Assembly (NCBI GenBank): GCA_022825885.1
Contig: JAJDVY010000006.1
Location: 1 to 64,000 of the forward strand
Length of the DNA: 64,000 nt
Direction of reading: 5' to 3'
Source of the DNA: Nitrospirales bacterium
Lineage (GTDB): Bacteria > Nitrospirota > Nitrospiria > Nitrospirales > UBA8639
Part shown: positions 51,641 to 60,141 of the stretch, in pieces
Position numbering within the stretch: the first letter of the stretch is position 1
How the letters are laid out: each line of letters opens with the position of its first letter
The notes under the pieces: model-generated
Database searches by the model: none
Seen by the model: only the letters and a program-made list of their open reading frames with translations
Told to the model about the DNA's origin: nothing
Program-made: the position numbers and the translations under genes

Positions 51641-53701
51641 CTACCGGCAGCCGGGTGTCCGGTCTTCGCTCAGATAAACGGTGGCCCGTTCGCAGTCTCC
51701 TCCGTCGGGAGGACGAAACGGCGGTACCGCTTGGGCCACGGGCGGCAACGTGCGGAGATACGCAATAAGCGCGCGCACGTCTTCCTCATCCAAATTCGAC
51801 GCATGGTCCCAGATCATGCCTTGCCAATGTAAAGGGCGGCCGTCTCGTGCCAGGCCGCTACGAAGTGCGCGAGCGATTTCTTCGTCGCTCCAGTTCCCGA
51901 TCCCGGCGTCAGGATCCGTTGTCAGATTACGAGTCCAATGCGACCCGGCGGGCAGCCAACTGATTTTCTGCCCGCCGCTGCCATCGGGCCCGTGACAGTT
52001 GTTGCACGAGACGATCTTGTAAAGATATTGCCCGCGCTTCGCCAACGCGACTTGTTCGGGACTGCGCAGGCCGGCCGGGTCGATCTGCGGCATGTCCGCC
52101 GTGACCCCGGCTGCAATCTCCTCCGGAGGAATGAGGTCCGATGTAGGGGTGAAATAGAGGAAAGCCCCAACTATCCCACCGATTCCGATTCCCGTCGTTG
52201 CCAGCCCGGTCAGGAGCCACCCCTTCACGCTTCGCGGAAAGCGACGGCCCCGCGGCCCGGCCAACAAGAACGCCAGGCAACCCGCCAGAAGGACGACCCC
52301 TTGTCCCCAAATGAGGAGCCGTTGTGGAAGATCCGGATATGCGGCCAACGGGAATGCCGCCAAATCGGATTGGCCGTAGTTTCCGGCCGCATAGGTCAGT
52401 ACCCGCGGTTGGCCTTCCGGCAGGGGACCGGCAAGTTTGACCGCAAGTGTTTCCAGCACGCCATAATGCAACGGCGGGGGGATGTGGTTGCGCACGGCGG
52501 GCCGTGACTTCAGGTATCGGGCAATGGCGAGAGCATCGTCGTCGGTTAAACCGTGAAAGAAGGCCCAAATCATGGCCCAGGGATTCAGCAGCCGGTCCGG
52601 AGTGCGGCCCGTGCGGAGTGCCGTCGCAATCTCCTCTTCGGTCCAGGTTCCCAACCCGGTTTCGTTGTCCGGGGTTAAATTGCGGGCAATATAGACTCCA
52701 TGGGGATAGACCCCCACCCGCATCCCGCCCGCCAAATAAAAATCGTCGCCGCGATAGATCCCGGTCGGATTCGTCTGAGTATGACAGATGCCGCACATCT
52801 GCGCGTGGACCAGATACCGGCCGCGTTTCAGCAAGTCAGGGTCGTGGCCGGGGCCATCGAGTCGGCCACCCGGCTCCCAGGGCGGTACCCGGGCGAGCGA
52901 CAACACGTAATTCACCACGTCCCATCGTTCGTCAGGGGTCATTGCCTCCGCGAAGGCCGGCATCGGGCCGGGTAACAGGCCGGTCGTGACTCGCAACCAG
53001 ACCTGTTCAGGCTCGCTTCCCCCGCGAAAGGTCCAAGGGGCCGTCAGATCACGGGAAACCACCGGGTACCCGGTGGTTTCCTGAAAGGGAAGCCCGCCTC
53101 GCGCTTCGGGGCCATGACACGCCACACAGCCGTATTGCGTATACAGCGCCTTCCCTCGGGACAGGCTGGCGGTATCCGGGGGAACGCGCGGGGGAATGGT
53201 GACCGCTTGAGGTGGAGGCCCGGTAAAGACGGACGACAGGCCCTGAATGTACCGGACCACCGCGCGAATCTCCGTGTCACTCAGGAGGTCATGAAAATAC
53301 GGCATGGCACTCGCGTGAAGGCCACGTGAGATTGTTCGGATAAGATCGCGTTCAAGCGGAGGCTGTCCGGCGGGTGTGGACTTGTATTTGAACGTACCGT
53401 TCGCGAAGTTCCGGGGATGGGGAATGAGTGATGGCGCCGCCGGACCATTGCCGCGGCCATCAGGTCCATGACAGACCGCGCAACGTTCGACAAACACACG
53501 CCGGCCCACGGGCGTATCGGACGCGAGATCGGAACCCGGGGGCCAGGTCAGGTTGGCATAGACGGCCGGGTCGGGTTGCCAGATTTCCCAGGGTTCGGAC
53601 AACCCGAGGCGGGCATTGATGGATCGTCCCACGTCCAACGCCAGCAACACCCCGACCGTCAACAGCACGACGCGACGGCGTGAGAACAGAAACCAGGACA
53701 T
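51641..53701 (-). CDS. Membrane-bound four-haem cytochrome c
   Basis: A 686-residue protein with an N-terminal signal anchor (VVLLTVGVLLALDVG) and four class-I haem sites: CAVCH (near 74), CVACH (near 193), CGICH (near 306) and CNNCH (near 574). Two hydrophobic segments (LLIWGQGVVLLAGCLAFLLA, WLLTGLATTGIGIGGIVGAF) lie between the third and fourth sites. The repeated DEEIARALRSG/EEEIATALRTG blocks resemble tandem cytochrome c domains of alcohol or other dehydrogenase complexes. It is probably an electron carrier on the periplasmic face; redox partners are not adjacent. Confidence 0.88.
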   Translation of the reverse strand: MSWFLFSRRRVVLLTVGVLLALDVGRSINARLGLSEPWEIWQPDPAVYANLTWPPGSDLASDTPVGRRVFVERCAVCHGPDGRGNGPAAPSLIPHPRNFANGTFKYKSTPAGQPPLERDLIRTISRGLHASAMPYFHDLLSDTEIRAVVRYIQGLSSVFTGPPPQAVTIPPRVPPDTASLSRGKALYTQYGCVACHGPEARGGLPFQETTGYPVVSRDLTAPWTFRGGSEPEQVWLRVTTGLLPGPMPAFAEAMTPDERWDVVNYVLSLARVPPWEPGGRLDGPGHDPDLLKRGRYLVHAQMCGICHTQTNPTGIYRGDDFYLAGGMRVGVYPHGVYIARNLTPDNETGLGTWTEEEIATALRTGRTPDRLLNPWAMIWAFFHGLTDDDALAIARYLKSRPAVRNHIPPPLHYGVLETLAVKLAGPLPEGQPRVLTYAAGNYGQSDLAAFPLAAYPDLPQRLLIWGQGVVLLAGCLAFLLAGPRGRRFPRSVKGWLLTGLATTGIGIGGIVGAFLYFTPTSDLIPPEEIAAGVTADMPQIDPAGLRSPEQVALAKRGQYLYKIVSCNNCHGPDGSGGQKISWLPAGSHWTRNLTTDPDAGIGNWSDEEIARALRSGLARDGRPLHWQGMIWDHASNLDEEDVRALIAYLRTLPPVAQAVPPFRPPDGGDCERATVYLSEDRTPGCR

Positions 53702-54008
53702 CGGCGAAGGCCTCTCTCAAAGATTGGACACGCGTCGGCGAACCGTCATGTTTCCACGTAGCTCCAGAATCCTCTCTTAAGAGGCCCGTGCCTATCCGTC
53801 TACCCGCTCATGAATGGACATGAATCGTGCAGTCATATCATACGGCCCTTGCATTCGTCGACGCGGCGCCTTATCTTCCTGTTCTGTCGGGTATCGTTCT
53901 TCTTTGTGTCCTATCGGGTCAACGTCCGGGACAGGCCTCATCCGGCCAACGAACACAGCGCCATGAGATGGCGCAGCGACACGTAAGAAAGGAAGAAAGC
54001 AGGAAACC
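53702..54008. other. Divergent gap without genes
   Basis: The 307 bp separate divergent genes. They contain a 'GCGCCATGAGATGGCGCAGC' phrase near 53958 (palindromic GCGCCAT/ATGGCGC and shared with 25032), but no ORF that I believe and no clear promoter. Confidence 0.6.
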
Positions 54009-54575
54009 ATGGGCGGTGGCGTGAGAGTTCTGTTGTGCCTTGTTGCTTTGGCTGTGGGTCCGTGGATTTCCCCCGTGTCCATCTTAAGTTTGACGGGCGA
54101 CCTGACCAATGATCCGGTCAAGGTGATTGACAAATATCTGTCGCTGGATAAACGCGGGGTCCGGCTGACCGCTCAGACCTATGAATCGGTCAAGCCCTAC
54201 GTGGCCTGGGAGCAGGAAGAGCCGGTGTGGAAACGGTTCGTGGTGATCCGTGATTATTCGGTCAGTCACGACGTCACGAAATGGGACATCGTAAGCACCA
54301 CGGAGGCCTTTATTCCCGTCACCTTTCAGGTGTTGGGTGTGGTCCACGTGGAGACCGTGACGTTTGTTCCGGGGCCGCGGGAGCATGTGTTGTCCGTTCA
54401 TATCCGGGCCGTGGACAATCACTGGAAACTGGTGGGACCGGTGTTTCCGCCGCACGTCGGCCGGCAACGCCTGGCGGATTTCGTGAAAGATTCCATGTTC
54501 CACGAAGATGATGCCGGCCAGGCCGGCACGTTGCGGCGGCTCAGGGACGCGCTCGTCAAGGCCGGTCGTTTATGA
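54009..54575 (+). CDS. Hypothetical secreted protein
   Basis: A 188-residue protein. Residues 1-25 (VRVLLCLVALAVGPWISPVS) look like a signal peptide. The mature part is mixed alpha/beta (VIDKYLSLDKRGVRLTAQTY, VWKRFVVIRDYSVSHDVTKW) and may be an SnoaL/NTF2-like fold, unproven. AGGAAACC precedes ATG 54009. The stop overlaps the next gene by ATGA, linking it to gph. Confidence 0.7.
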   Translation: MGGGVRVLLCLVALAVGPWISPVSILSLTGDLTNDPVKVIDKYLSLDKRGVRLTAQTYESVKPYVAWEQEEPVWKRFVVIRDYSVSHDVTKWDIVSTTEAFIPVTFQVLGVVHVETVTFVPGPREHVLSVHIRAVDNHWKLVGPVFPPHVGRQRLADFVKDSMFHEDDAGQAGTLRRLRDALVKAGRL

Positions 54576-55237
54576 CGCGCGGCCCGATAGCCGACTCCGT
54601 CCGGCTGGTCATTTTTGATCTTGACGGAACCCTCATCGATTCCAAGCACGATATTGCCACGTCGGTGAATCTCACGCTTGCGGACATGGCATTACCCACG
54701 CTGTCTCCCGAACAAATTTTTACCTTCGTGGGCGACGGGGTCAAACGGCTGTTGCGCTTATCCGTCGGGGAGGAAAACGAGGCGCGCTATGAAGAATCGC
54801 TTCGGATCTTCCGCGGGCATTATCTCGCGCATTGTCTGGATACCACGCAATTGTACCCCGGATTGGACCGGCTGCTTGACGGGCGCGATACGCGCATGAA
54901 GGCCCTGGCCACGAATAAATCGTTGGAATACACCATGCGGATCATCGAAGGCTTGAAGGTTAAAGACCGGTTTGCCGCGATCGAAGGCCCCCTCGACCAA
55001 TCCGATTTAAAACCCGATCCGGGCATGTTGTTGCGCATCCTCGACAACCTCGCTGTTCCGCCGGAAGCCGCCATGCTCGTAGGCGACAGCACCAACGACG
55101 TGCGAGCCGCCCAAGCTGCCGGGGTGTCCGCCTGCGCAGTCGGTTACGGCTACGGCAACCGGGACAAAGTGTCAGCCCTCAACCCCGACTACTATTGCGA
55201 AAAACCAGGTGACCTGTTGGCACTCTTATCACCATGA
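54572..55237 (+). CDS. gph: HAD-superfamily phosphatase, phosphoglycolate phosphatase-like
   Basis: A 221-residue HAD hydrolase: motif I FDLDGTLIDS, motif II/III LATNKSLEYT and LKPDPGMLL, motif IV MLVGDSTNDVRAAQAAG. A four-helix cap (residues about 25-95) is typical of Gph/PGP enzymes that remove phosphate from 2-phosphoglycolate. The substrate assignment is by similarity of layout. Confidence 0.85.
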   Translation: MTRGPIADSVRLVIFDLDGTLIDSKHDIATSVNLTLADMALPTLSPEQIFTFVGDGVKRLLRLSVGEENEARYEESLRIFRGHYLAHCLDTTQLYPGLDRLLDGRDTRMKALATNKSLEYTMRIIEGLKVKDRFAAIEGPLDQSDLKPDPGMLLRILDNLAVPPEAAMLVGDSTNDVRAAQAAGVSACAVGYGYGNRDKVSALNPDYYCEKPGDLLALLSP

Positions 55238-55414
55238 ACTTGCCTTGTCTGTTCTGAGCAAAGCGTCCGGCAAAGGATTTCTCAAACCACAAATCCTTTC
55301 CTCCTCTGGCATCACGGCTTGTCGGGGAGTAGACTGAAAAATCAGGAGCCCGCCGCAGGCAATCCCTTGGTCAAAAGCGTCGACGGCAGCGAGTCATGGA
55401 AAGGAGGGAGGCTT

Positions 55415-55924
55415 ATGGAGATCGGAAGACGGACCGTCTTGCAGATAGGGGCATTGGCGGGGTTGGGATTCTTGGTTCACGCCATGGGTTTCTCGCCCGT
55501 GTTGGGCACGACCCAAGTGGAACCGGGTGCCATCGTCAGAGTCGTCAAAACCGACGAGGAGTGGAAGGCCATCCTGACGCCGCAACAATATTACGTGCTT
55601 CGCCAGGAAGGGACGGAGCGGCCGTATTCCAATGGGTATCATGCCAGCAAGGACACGGGCACGTACTATTGCGCGGGCTGTGACCTGGCGCTGTTCTCCT
55701 CGGAGGTCAAGTATGACAGCAACACGGGCTGGCCGAGTTTTTGGCAGCCGCTCTCGGAGCGGGTCGTGGGAACCAAAACCGATTGGAAATTATTGTATCC
55801 CAGAACCGAAGTGCACTGCGCGCGCTGCGACGGTCACCTCGGCCATATTTTCAATGATGGCCCCCCGCCGACCGGCCTGCGGTATTGCATTAATTCCGCC
55901 GCGCTCCAGTTCCGGGCAGCCTGA
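55415..55924 (+). CDS. msrB: Peptide-methionine (R)-S-oxide reductase, exported type
   Basis: A 169-residue MsrB. The N-terminus [20 protein letters not shown] has a twin-arginine-like signal, so it probably works outside the cytoplasm. The catalytic domain has zinc CxxC pairs ([24 protein letters not shown]), GWPSFWQPL and the redox Cys in [14 protein letters not shown] 55415 has AAAGGAGGGAGGC upstream; a longer ORF has no site. It repairs R-methionine sulfoxide. Confidence 0.92.
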   Translation: MEIGRRTVLQIGALAGLGFLVHAMGFSPVLGTTQVEPGAIVRVVKTDEEWKAILTPQQYYVLRQEGTERPYSNGYHASKDTGTYYCAGCDLALFSSEVKYDSNTGWPSFWQPLSERVVGTKTDWKLLYPRTEVHCARCDGHLGHIFNDGPPPTGLRYCINSAALQFRAA

Positions 55925-55932
55925 TGAAGGTG

Positions 55933-55954
55933 GGCCAACCTCCTGCGGTTGGCC
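55933..55954. terminator. Hairpin between converging msrB and rpmB
   Basis: GGCCAACC and GGTTGGCC form an 8-bp stem with a 6-nt loop in the short convergent gap. No T-run follows directly, so termination is likely but not certain; a second small fold (GGCG/CGCC followed by TTTT) lies at the rpmB end. Confidence 0.5.
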
Positions 55955-55969
55955 TGGTGAAGAGAGGCG

Positions 55970-56158
55970 TTACGCCTTTTGAATGCGACCGGATCGCAGG
56001 CACCGGGTACAGACCCGAATGCGTTGCGCCGTGCCATTGAGCAACGCCCGAACGGTTTGGAGATTGGGCTGAAACGCCCGTTTCGTTTTGTTATTGGCGT
56101 GACTGACGTTATTTCCACTCATGCGTTTTTTTCCGCATACGACACAGGCAAAAGCCAT
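55970..56158 (-). CDS. rpmB: 50S ribosomal protein L28
   Basis: A 62-residue L28: [38 protein letters not shown] and the end [16 protein letters not shown]. It is the zinc-ribbon (C+) form with two CxxC pairs. It is a structural protein of the large subunit. It is monocistronic, convergent with msrB. Confidence 0.97.
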   Translation of the reverse strand: MAFACVVCGKKRMSGNNVSHANNKTKRAFQPNLQTVRALLNGTAQRIRVCTRCLRSGRIQKA

Positions 56159-56224
56159 GACGGTGACTCCTTTTCTTCAAACGTAAAGCAGACTGCCTTG
56201 ATACCATACCGTCAACTCCTCTGA

Positions 56225-56375
56225 CAACCCTGTCCTGAGCGTAAGGCGCAACGCGCCTGAAGGCGAAGGAAGCCTGTCAAAGGGCCTGTCCTGAGCGTCC
56301 TTCGACTTCGCTCTCGCTACGCTCAGGACGAACGGGGGGAGAAGCCGTCGGTCCTGAGCCTGTCGAAGGGCCTTT
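56225..56375. repeat. Repeat block with CGCTACGCTCAGGACGAACG phrase
   Basis: It contains CCTGTCCTGAGC repeated three times, CTTCGACTTCGCTCTCGCTA and CGCTCAGGACGAACGGGGGG, the same unit that forms tandem coding repeats at 19771-19968. No gene is present upstream of recG to 56412. Confidence 0.8.
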
Positions 56376-56412
56376 GTTCGGGGCCATCGCATATTGTACT
56401 ATTCACCCCAGG

Positions 56413-59064
56413 ATGGAGACGAACTCACCGGCGGACACCCGGATCCCCCAAGCATTGCAGGCGTTGCTGGATCGGTTGAATCGCCCGATTCAATCAGCCT
56501 ATGAGAATCGAGGAGATCCGATCTCATCCGTGACGCAACTCGCTTCGTTCGTTTCAACGCAAATCGTGGAGGCGTTGGGGAACGCGGTGTTCCCCGCCCG
56601 CGTCGAAGCGGAACTATTGGTCCTGCTTTGTTTGTTTCAGGAGCAGGAAGGGGTGGTCCGTGCCCCGGACCGACTAGCGACGGCCAGGCGGGTCCTGGAT
56701 CGTTTGTCCACCATGGCGCTTCAGCAGACTTCCGATTTTCCGCCAAGCTCGAAACCTGATACGGATGGCAAGGATTCAGCCGGTCAGGGTGATTCGCGTG
56801 CCGCGAAACAGGCCCACGATTCATCAAATCGCGCGTTACACGAGATTGACGTCCGGTTTGCCAAAGGCGTCGGCCCGAAACGGGCGCTGTTACTGGAAAA
56901 ATTGGGAATTCGTACAATTGAGGACGCCTTGTGGTTTTTGCCCTGGCGGTATGAAGACCGTTCCCGCATCGTCTCCATTTCCCAACTGGTCCCCGGGGAG
57001 AAAGCCACGATTGCCGGAACCATCCATCAGGCCGGACTCCGGCGGACGCGACGACGCAATATGACCCTGTTTACGATGTCGGTTCGTGATGAAACCGGTG
57101 TCGTGGAAGTCGTGTTCTTCAACCAGCCTTATCTCGACGACGTCCTCAAGAACGGGTTGCGCGCGGTGCTCAGCGGTCCCGTGGTGACGCACTCCCGCCA
57201 GGCTGGGCTCCAAATGAGGACTCCGCACTATGAGGTGGTAGATGAGGATGAAGACCTGCTGCTCCACGTCGGCCGCATTGTCCCGGTGTATCATGAAACG
57301 CGCGGGCTGAGTTCCCGGCATCTTCGCCGGATCATGTGGGGGCTGCTGGGAGAGTACGGCTCCGGCTTGCAAGACCCGCTGCCTGCGAGTCTCCTGCAGC
57401 AACGTCATTGGCCCTCATTGGATACGGCCATTGCGGCTCTGCATTTTCCCGGCAACGAAGAAGATCTGTCCTTGCTCAATGACTGGGAGACGCCGGCGCA
57501 TCGGCGGTTGGCCTTTGAGGAAGGATTCCTGCTTCAACTGGCGTTGGCGCTTCGACAGCGCATGAATCAATCAGCGGTGCCGGGCATTGCCTTTGAACTC
57601 ACCGGGACGTTCACCATCGCCTTACGCACGCAATTGCCGTTTCGACTCACGGAGGCCCAACAACGGGTGATTGCCGAGATCGAAGGAGACATGCGCGCCC
57701 CTCGACCCATGAACCGGTTGCTCCAGGGAGACGTGGGATCGGGGAAAACCATCGTGGCCCTGCACGCCATGTTGGCGGCCTGCGGGGACGGATATCAGGC
57801 CGCGTTGATGGCTCCGACCGAGATTTTGGCGGAACAACACGTGTTGACCATGCGTCCATACTTGGATGACCTTGATGTGTCCGTGGCCTTCCTGACCGGA
57901 GGGGCGTCGCAAAAAGAGCGGGCCGTTGCTTTGGAACGAATCGCGATGGGAGACGTACAACTCGTCGTGGGGACGCACGCGCTCCTGGAACAGGACGTCC
58001 GATTCGCCAAGTTGGGCATCGTGGTCGTGGATGAGCAGCACAAATTCGGTGTGCTCCAGCGAGGAAAACTTCGAGAGAAAGCCCTGCGTCCCGACGTCCT
58101 GGTGATGACCGCCACCCCGATCCCCAGGACCTTGGCCATGACCATCTATGGGGACCTCGACGTGTCCGTCATCGACGAGTTGCCTGCCGGACGCCAACCC
58201 GTCCGGACGCGCATCTTTCGCCGCAACGCGCGGTCCAGGGCTTACGAGTTGGTGCGGAAGGAAGTCAACGAAGGACGGCAGGCGTACATCGTGTATCCGC
58301 TGGTGGAAGAATCCGAGAAGCTTGACCTCGAAGCGGTCATGCAGGCGGCGGAACGCTTACGGGACGCGGAATTCTCTGGAATGAACGTGGGCATTCTCCA
58401 CGGACGCATGAAATCCGATCAGCGAGCCGAAATCATGAAGGCGTTTCGGGCGGGCGACGTCCAGATCCTGGTGGCCACGACGGTGATCGAAGTGGGCGTG
58501 GACGTGCCGAATGCCACGGTGATGGTGATCGAGCACGCCGACCGTTTCGGGTTGGCTCAACTTCACCAACTTCGCGGGCGGGTTGGAAGAGGCGCCCAAC
58601 GTTCGTTTTGTTTCCTGGTTGTAGGGACTGACCTGCGTGTCCGTCCTGCGGGCAGGCGTCGGGACCCGGAGACGGACGTGCCGCCGGATCCGGGTGCATA
58701 CGAACCGGCTTTGCCGTTCCCCACGGAGACTGTCGCGAAACGCCCGCGCATGCCGGCCGGACCGACGCACACCGCGGCGCAGCGCCTGAAAGCAATGGTG
58801 CAATGTTCCGATGGCTTTGCAATCGCCGAACAGGATCTCCGCATCCGCGGTCCGGGTGAAATGTTGGGGACGCGGCAGTCCGGGATCCCCGAATTTCGCG
58901 TGATGAATCTTGTTCGGGATGCCACAGCCCTGGAGCAGGCCCGGCAAGAGGCGTTTGCCCTGATGGAGCGCGATCCGCAATTGTCGCATCCGGACCATCG
59001 ACTCCTGAAAGCCACCGTCTTGCGAAAATGGCAAACCAAATTGGAACTGGGAACGATCGGATAA
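56413..59064 (+). CDS. recG: ATP-dependent DNA helicase RecG, with repeat-derived insertion
   Basis: An 883-residue RecG. The wedge domain (OB fold, residues about 150-330: ARFGVGPKRALLLEKLGIR-type start) precedes helicase motifs: RLTEAQQRVIAEI, LLQGDVGSGKTIVALHAML (Walker A), DEQHKFGVLQRGKL, MTATPIPRTLAMTIYGDLDV, and HADRFGLAQLHQLRGRVGRG (motif VI). It reverses stalled forks. ATG 56413 is preferred; the frame also opens at TTG 56374. Residues about 738-765 (VGTDLRVRPAGRRRDPETDV) match a dispersed repeat phrase and are absent from typical RecG. The N-terminal 110 residues are family-variable. Confidence 0.95.
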   Translation: METNSPADTRIPQALQALLDRLNRPIQSAYENRGDPISSVTQLASFVSTQIVEALGNAVFPARVEAELLVLLCLFQEQEGVVRAPDRLATARRVLDRLSTMALQQTSDFPPSSKPDTDGKDSAGQGDSRAAKQAHDSSNRALHEIDVRFAKGVGPKRALLLEKLGIRTIEDALWFLPWRYEDRSRIVSISQLVPGEKATIAGTIHQAGLRRTRRRNMTLFTMSVRDETGVVEVVFFNQPYLDDVLKNGLRAVLSGPVVTHSRQAGLQMRTPHYEVVDEDEDLLLHVGRIVPVYHETRGLSSRHLRRIMWGLLGEYGSGLQDPLPASLLQQRHWPSLDTAIAALHFPGNEEDLSLLNDWETPAHRRLAFEEGFLLQLALALRQRMNQSAVPGIAFELTGTFTIALRTQLPFRLTEAQQRVIAEIEGDMRAPRPMNRLLQGDVGSGKTIVALHAMLAACGDGYQAALMAPTEILAEQHVLTMRPYLDDLDVSVAFLTGGASQKERAVALERIAMGDVQLVVGTHALLEQDVRFAKLGIVVVDEQHKFGVLQRGKLREKALRPDVLVMTATPIPRTLAMTIYGDLDVSVIDELPAGRQPVRTRIFRRNARSRAYELVRKEVNEGRQAYIVYPLVEESEKLDLEAVMQAAERLRDAEFSGMNVGILHGRMKSDQRAEIMKAFRAGDVQILVATTVIEVGVDVPNATVMVIEHADRFGLAQLHQLRGRVGRGAQRSFCFLVVGTDLRVRPAGRRRDPETDVPPDPGAYEPALPFPTETVAKRPRMPAGPTHTAAQRLKAMVQCSDGFAIAEQDLRIRGPGEMLGTRQSGIPEFRVMNLVRDATALEQARQEAFALMERDPQLSHPDHRLLKATVLRKWQTKLELGTIG

Positions 59065-59070
59065 ACGTCG

Positions 59071-60009
59071 ATGCGCGTGGCGGGTATTGATATTGGCACC
59101 TTGACCTGTCGCTTGCTGGTCGCGTCCGTTCCCCTTGAAACGGGAAGACCGCTTCTCACGATCCGTTCGGAGCGGAAAATTTTGCGGTTGGGGGAAGGCG
59201 TCGATCAAACCAAACGGCTCAACCCCGAGGCCATGTCGCGCGTGATCGAGACGATTCGGGAGTGGAAAGCGGTTATCGAGAGCCATGGCGTCGAACGGTC
59301 TACGGCCGTGGCCACGAGTGCCGTGCGGGAAGCCGGAAACCGGGAAGAGTTTTTGGATCGCGTCAGGAGTGAAACCGGCGTCGAGATCGAAGTCATCGAC
59401 GGAAAGGAAGAAGCGCGCCGGACTTTCCTGGGTATTCGATCCGGTTTGCCGGACGTACGGTCAATCCTGGGGCTGGATATTGGGGGCGGGAGTACGGAAT
59501 TCATCGCGAGCCGGCAAGGGCAGCCCCTCAAGACGACGTCGATCGACATGGGGGTGGTGCGATTGACGGAACGGGTCTTGCGGAGTGATCCGCCGGGCGC
59601 TGCGGAAATTCAACAGGCGGAAACCTTGATCCGCGACCTCACCCGCGGTGCCAGACGGGAGCTTGGTGACGTCACGGACCTGACCCTCGTGGGAACGGCC
59701 GGCACGATCACCTCGTTAGCGGCAGTTGCCCAGGAACTCCCCACCTATGATCCCGCGAGGATTCAGAATTACGTGTTGGAATTGCCGGCAATCCGGCGCA
59801 TCGAGCGCAGCGTATTCGCCAAAACACAGTCGCAACGTGTCGGGATGCCCGGCCTGGAAACGGGCCGCGAAGGCGTCATTGCCGCGGGCGTGCTCATCCT
59901 GCGTTGTGTGATGGAAGAATTGAACGCCGTACGGTGCGTGGTCAGCGAATACGGGTTGCGGGAGGGCGTCCTGGTCCACCTTGCCCAATCATGCCGCGTG
60001 TATCCATAG
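59071..60009 (+). CDS. ppx: Ppx/GppA-family exopolyphosphatase/pppGpp phosphohydrolase
   Basis: A 312-residue ASKHA-fold protein: phosphate 1 VAGIDIGTLTCRLLVASVPL, GKEEARRTFLGIRSGLPDVR, phosphate 2 LGLDIGGGSTEFIASRQG and adenosine-type VGTAGTITSLAAVAQELPTY. It lacks a C-terminal HD domain (short form). It hydrolyses polyphosphate and/or pppGpp. It lies 6 bp after recG, so probably co-transcribed. Confidence 0.9.
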   Translation: MRVAGIDIGTLTCRLLVASVPLETGRPLLTIRSERKILRLGEGVDQTKRLNPEAMSRVIETIREWKAVIESHGVERSTAVATSAVREAGNREEFLDRVRSETGVEIEVIDGKEEARRTFLGIRSGLPDVRSILGLDIGGGSTEFIASRQGQPLKTTSIDMGVVRLTERVLRSDPPGAAEIQQAETLIRDLTRGARRELGDVTDLTLVGTAGTITSLAAVAQELPTYDPARIQNYVLELPAIRRIERSVFAKTQSQRVGMPGLETGREGVIAAGVLILRCVMEELNAVRCVVSEYGLREGVLVHLAQSCRVYP

Positions 60010-60062
60010 CACGGTTCTAATTCAGCCGTTAGGTAAAGAATACCGTCTTTCTGAATGCCGGA

Positions 60063-60086
60063 CTAAGATCAGCGCATTGATCTTAG
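60063..60086. other. Inverted repeat after ppx
   Basis: CTAAGATCA and TGATCTTAG form a perfect 9-bp stem with the 6-nt loop GCGCAT. No T tract follows, so it may be a weak terminator or a protein site for the downstream ATPase gene. Confidence 0.45.
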
Positions 60087-60141
60087 CCGATCGTTCTGAT
60101 ATTACTCACCTATAGTAAGGCCCTGCATAGCGAGATTCCCG

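Noticed and set aside
60063-60086. Intrinsic terminator after ppx
   Set aside because: The stem is good but no T tract follows on either strand, so it is listed only as an inverted repeat.
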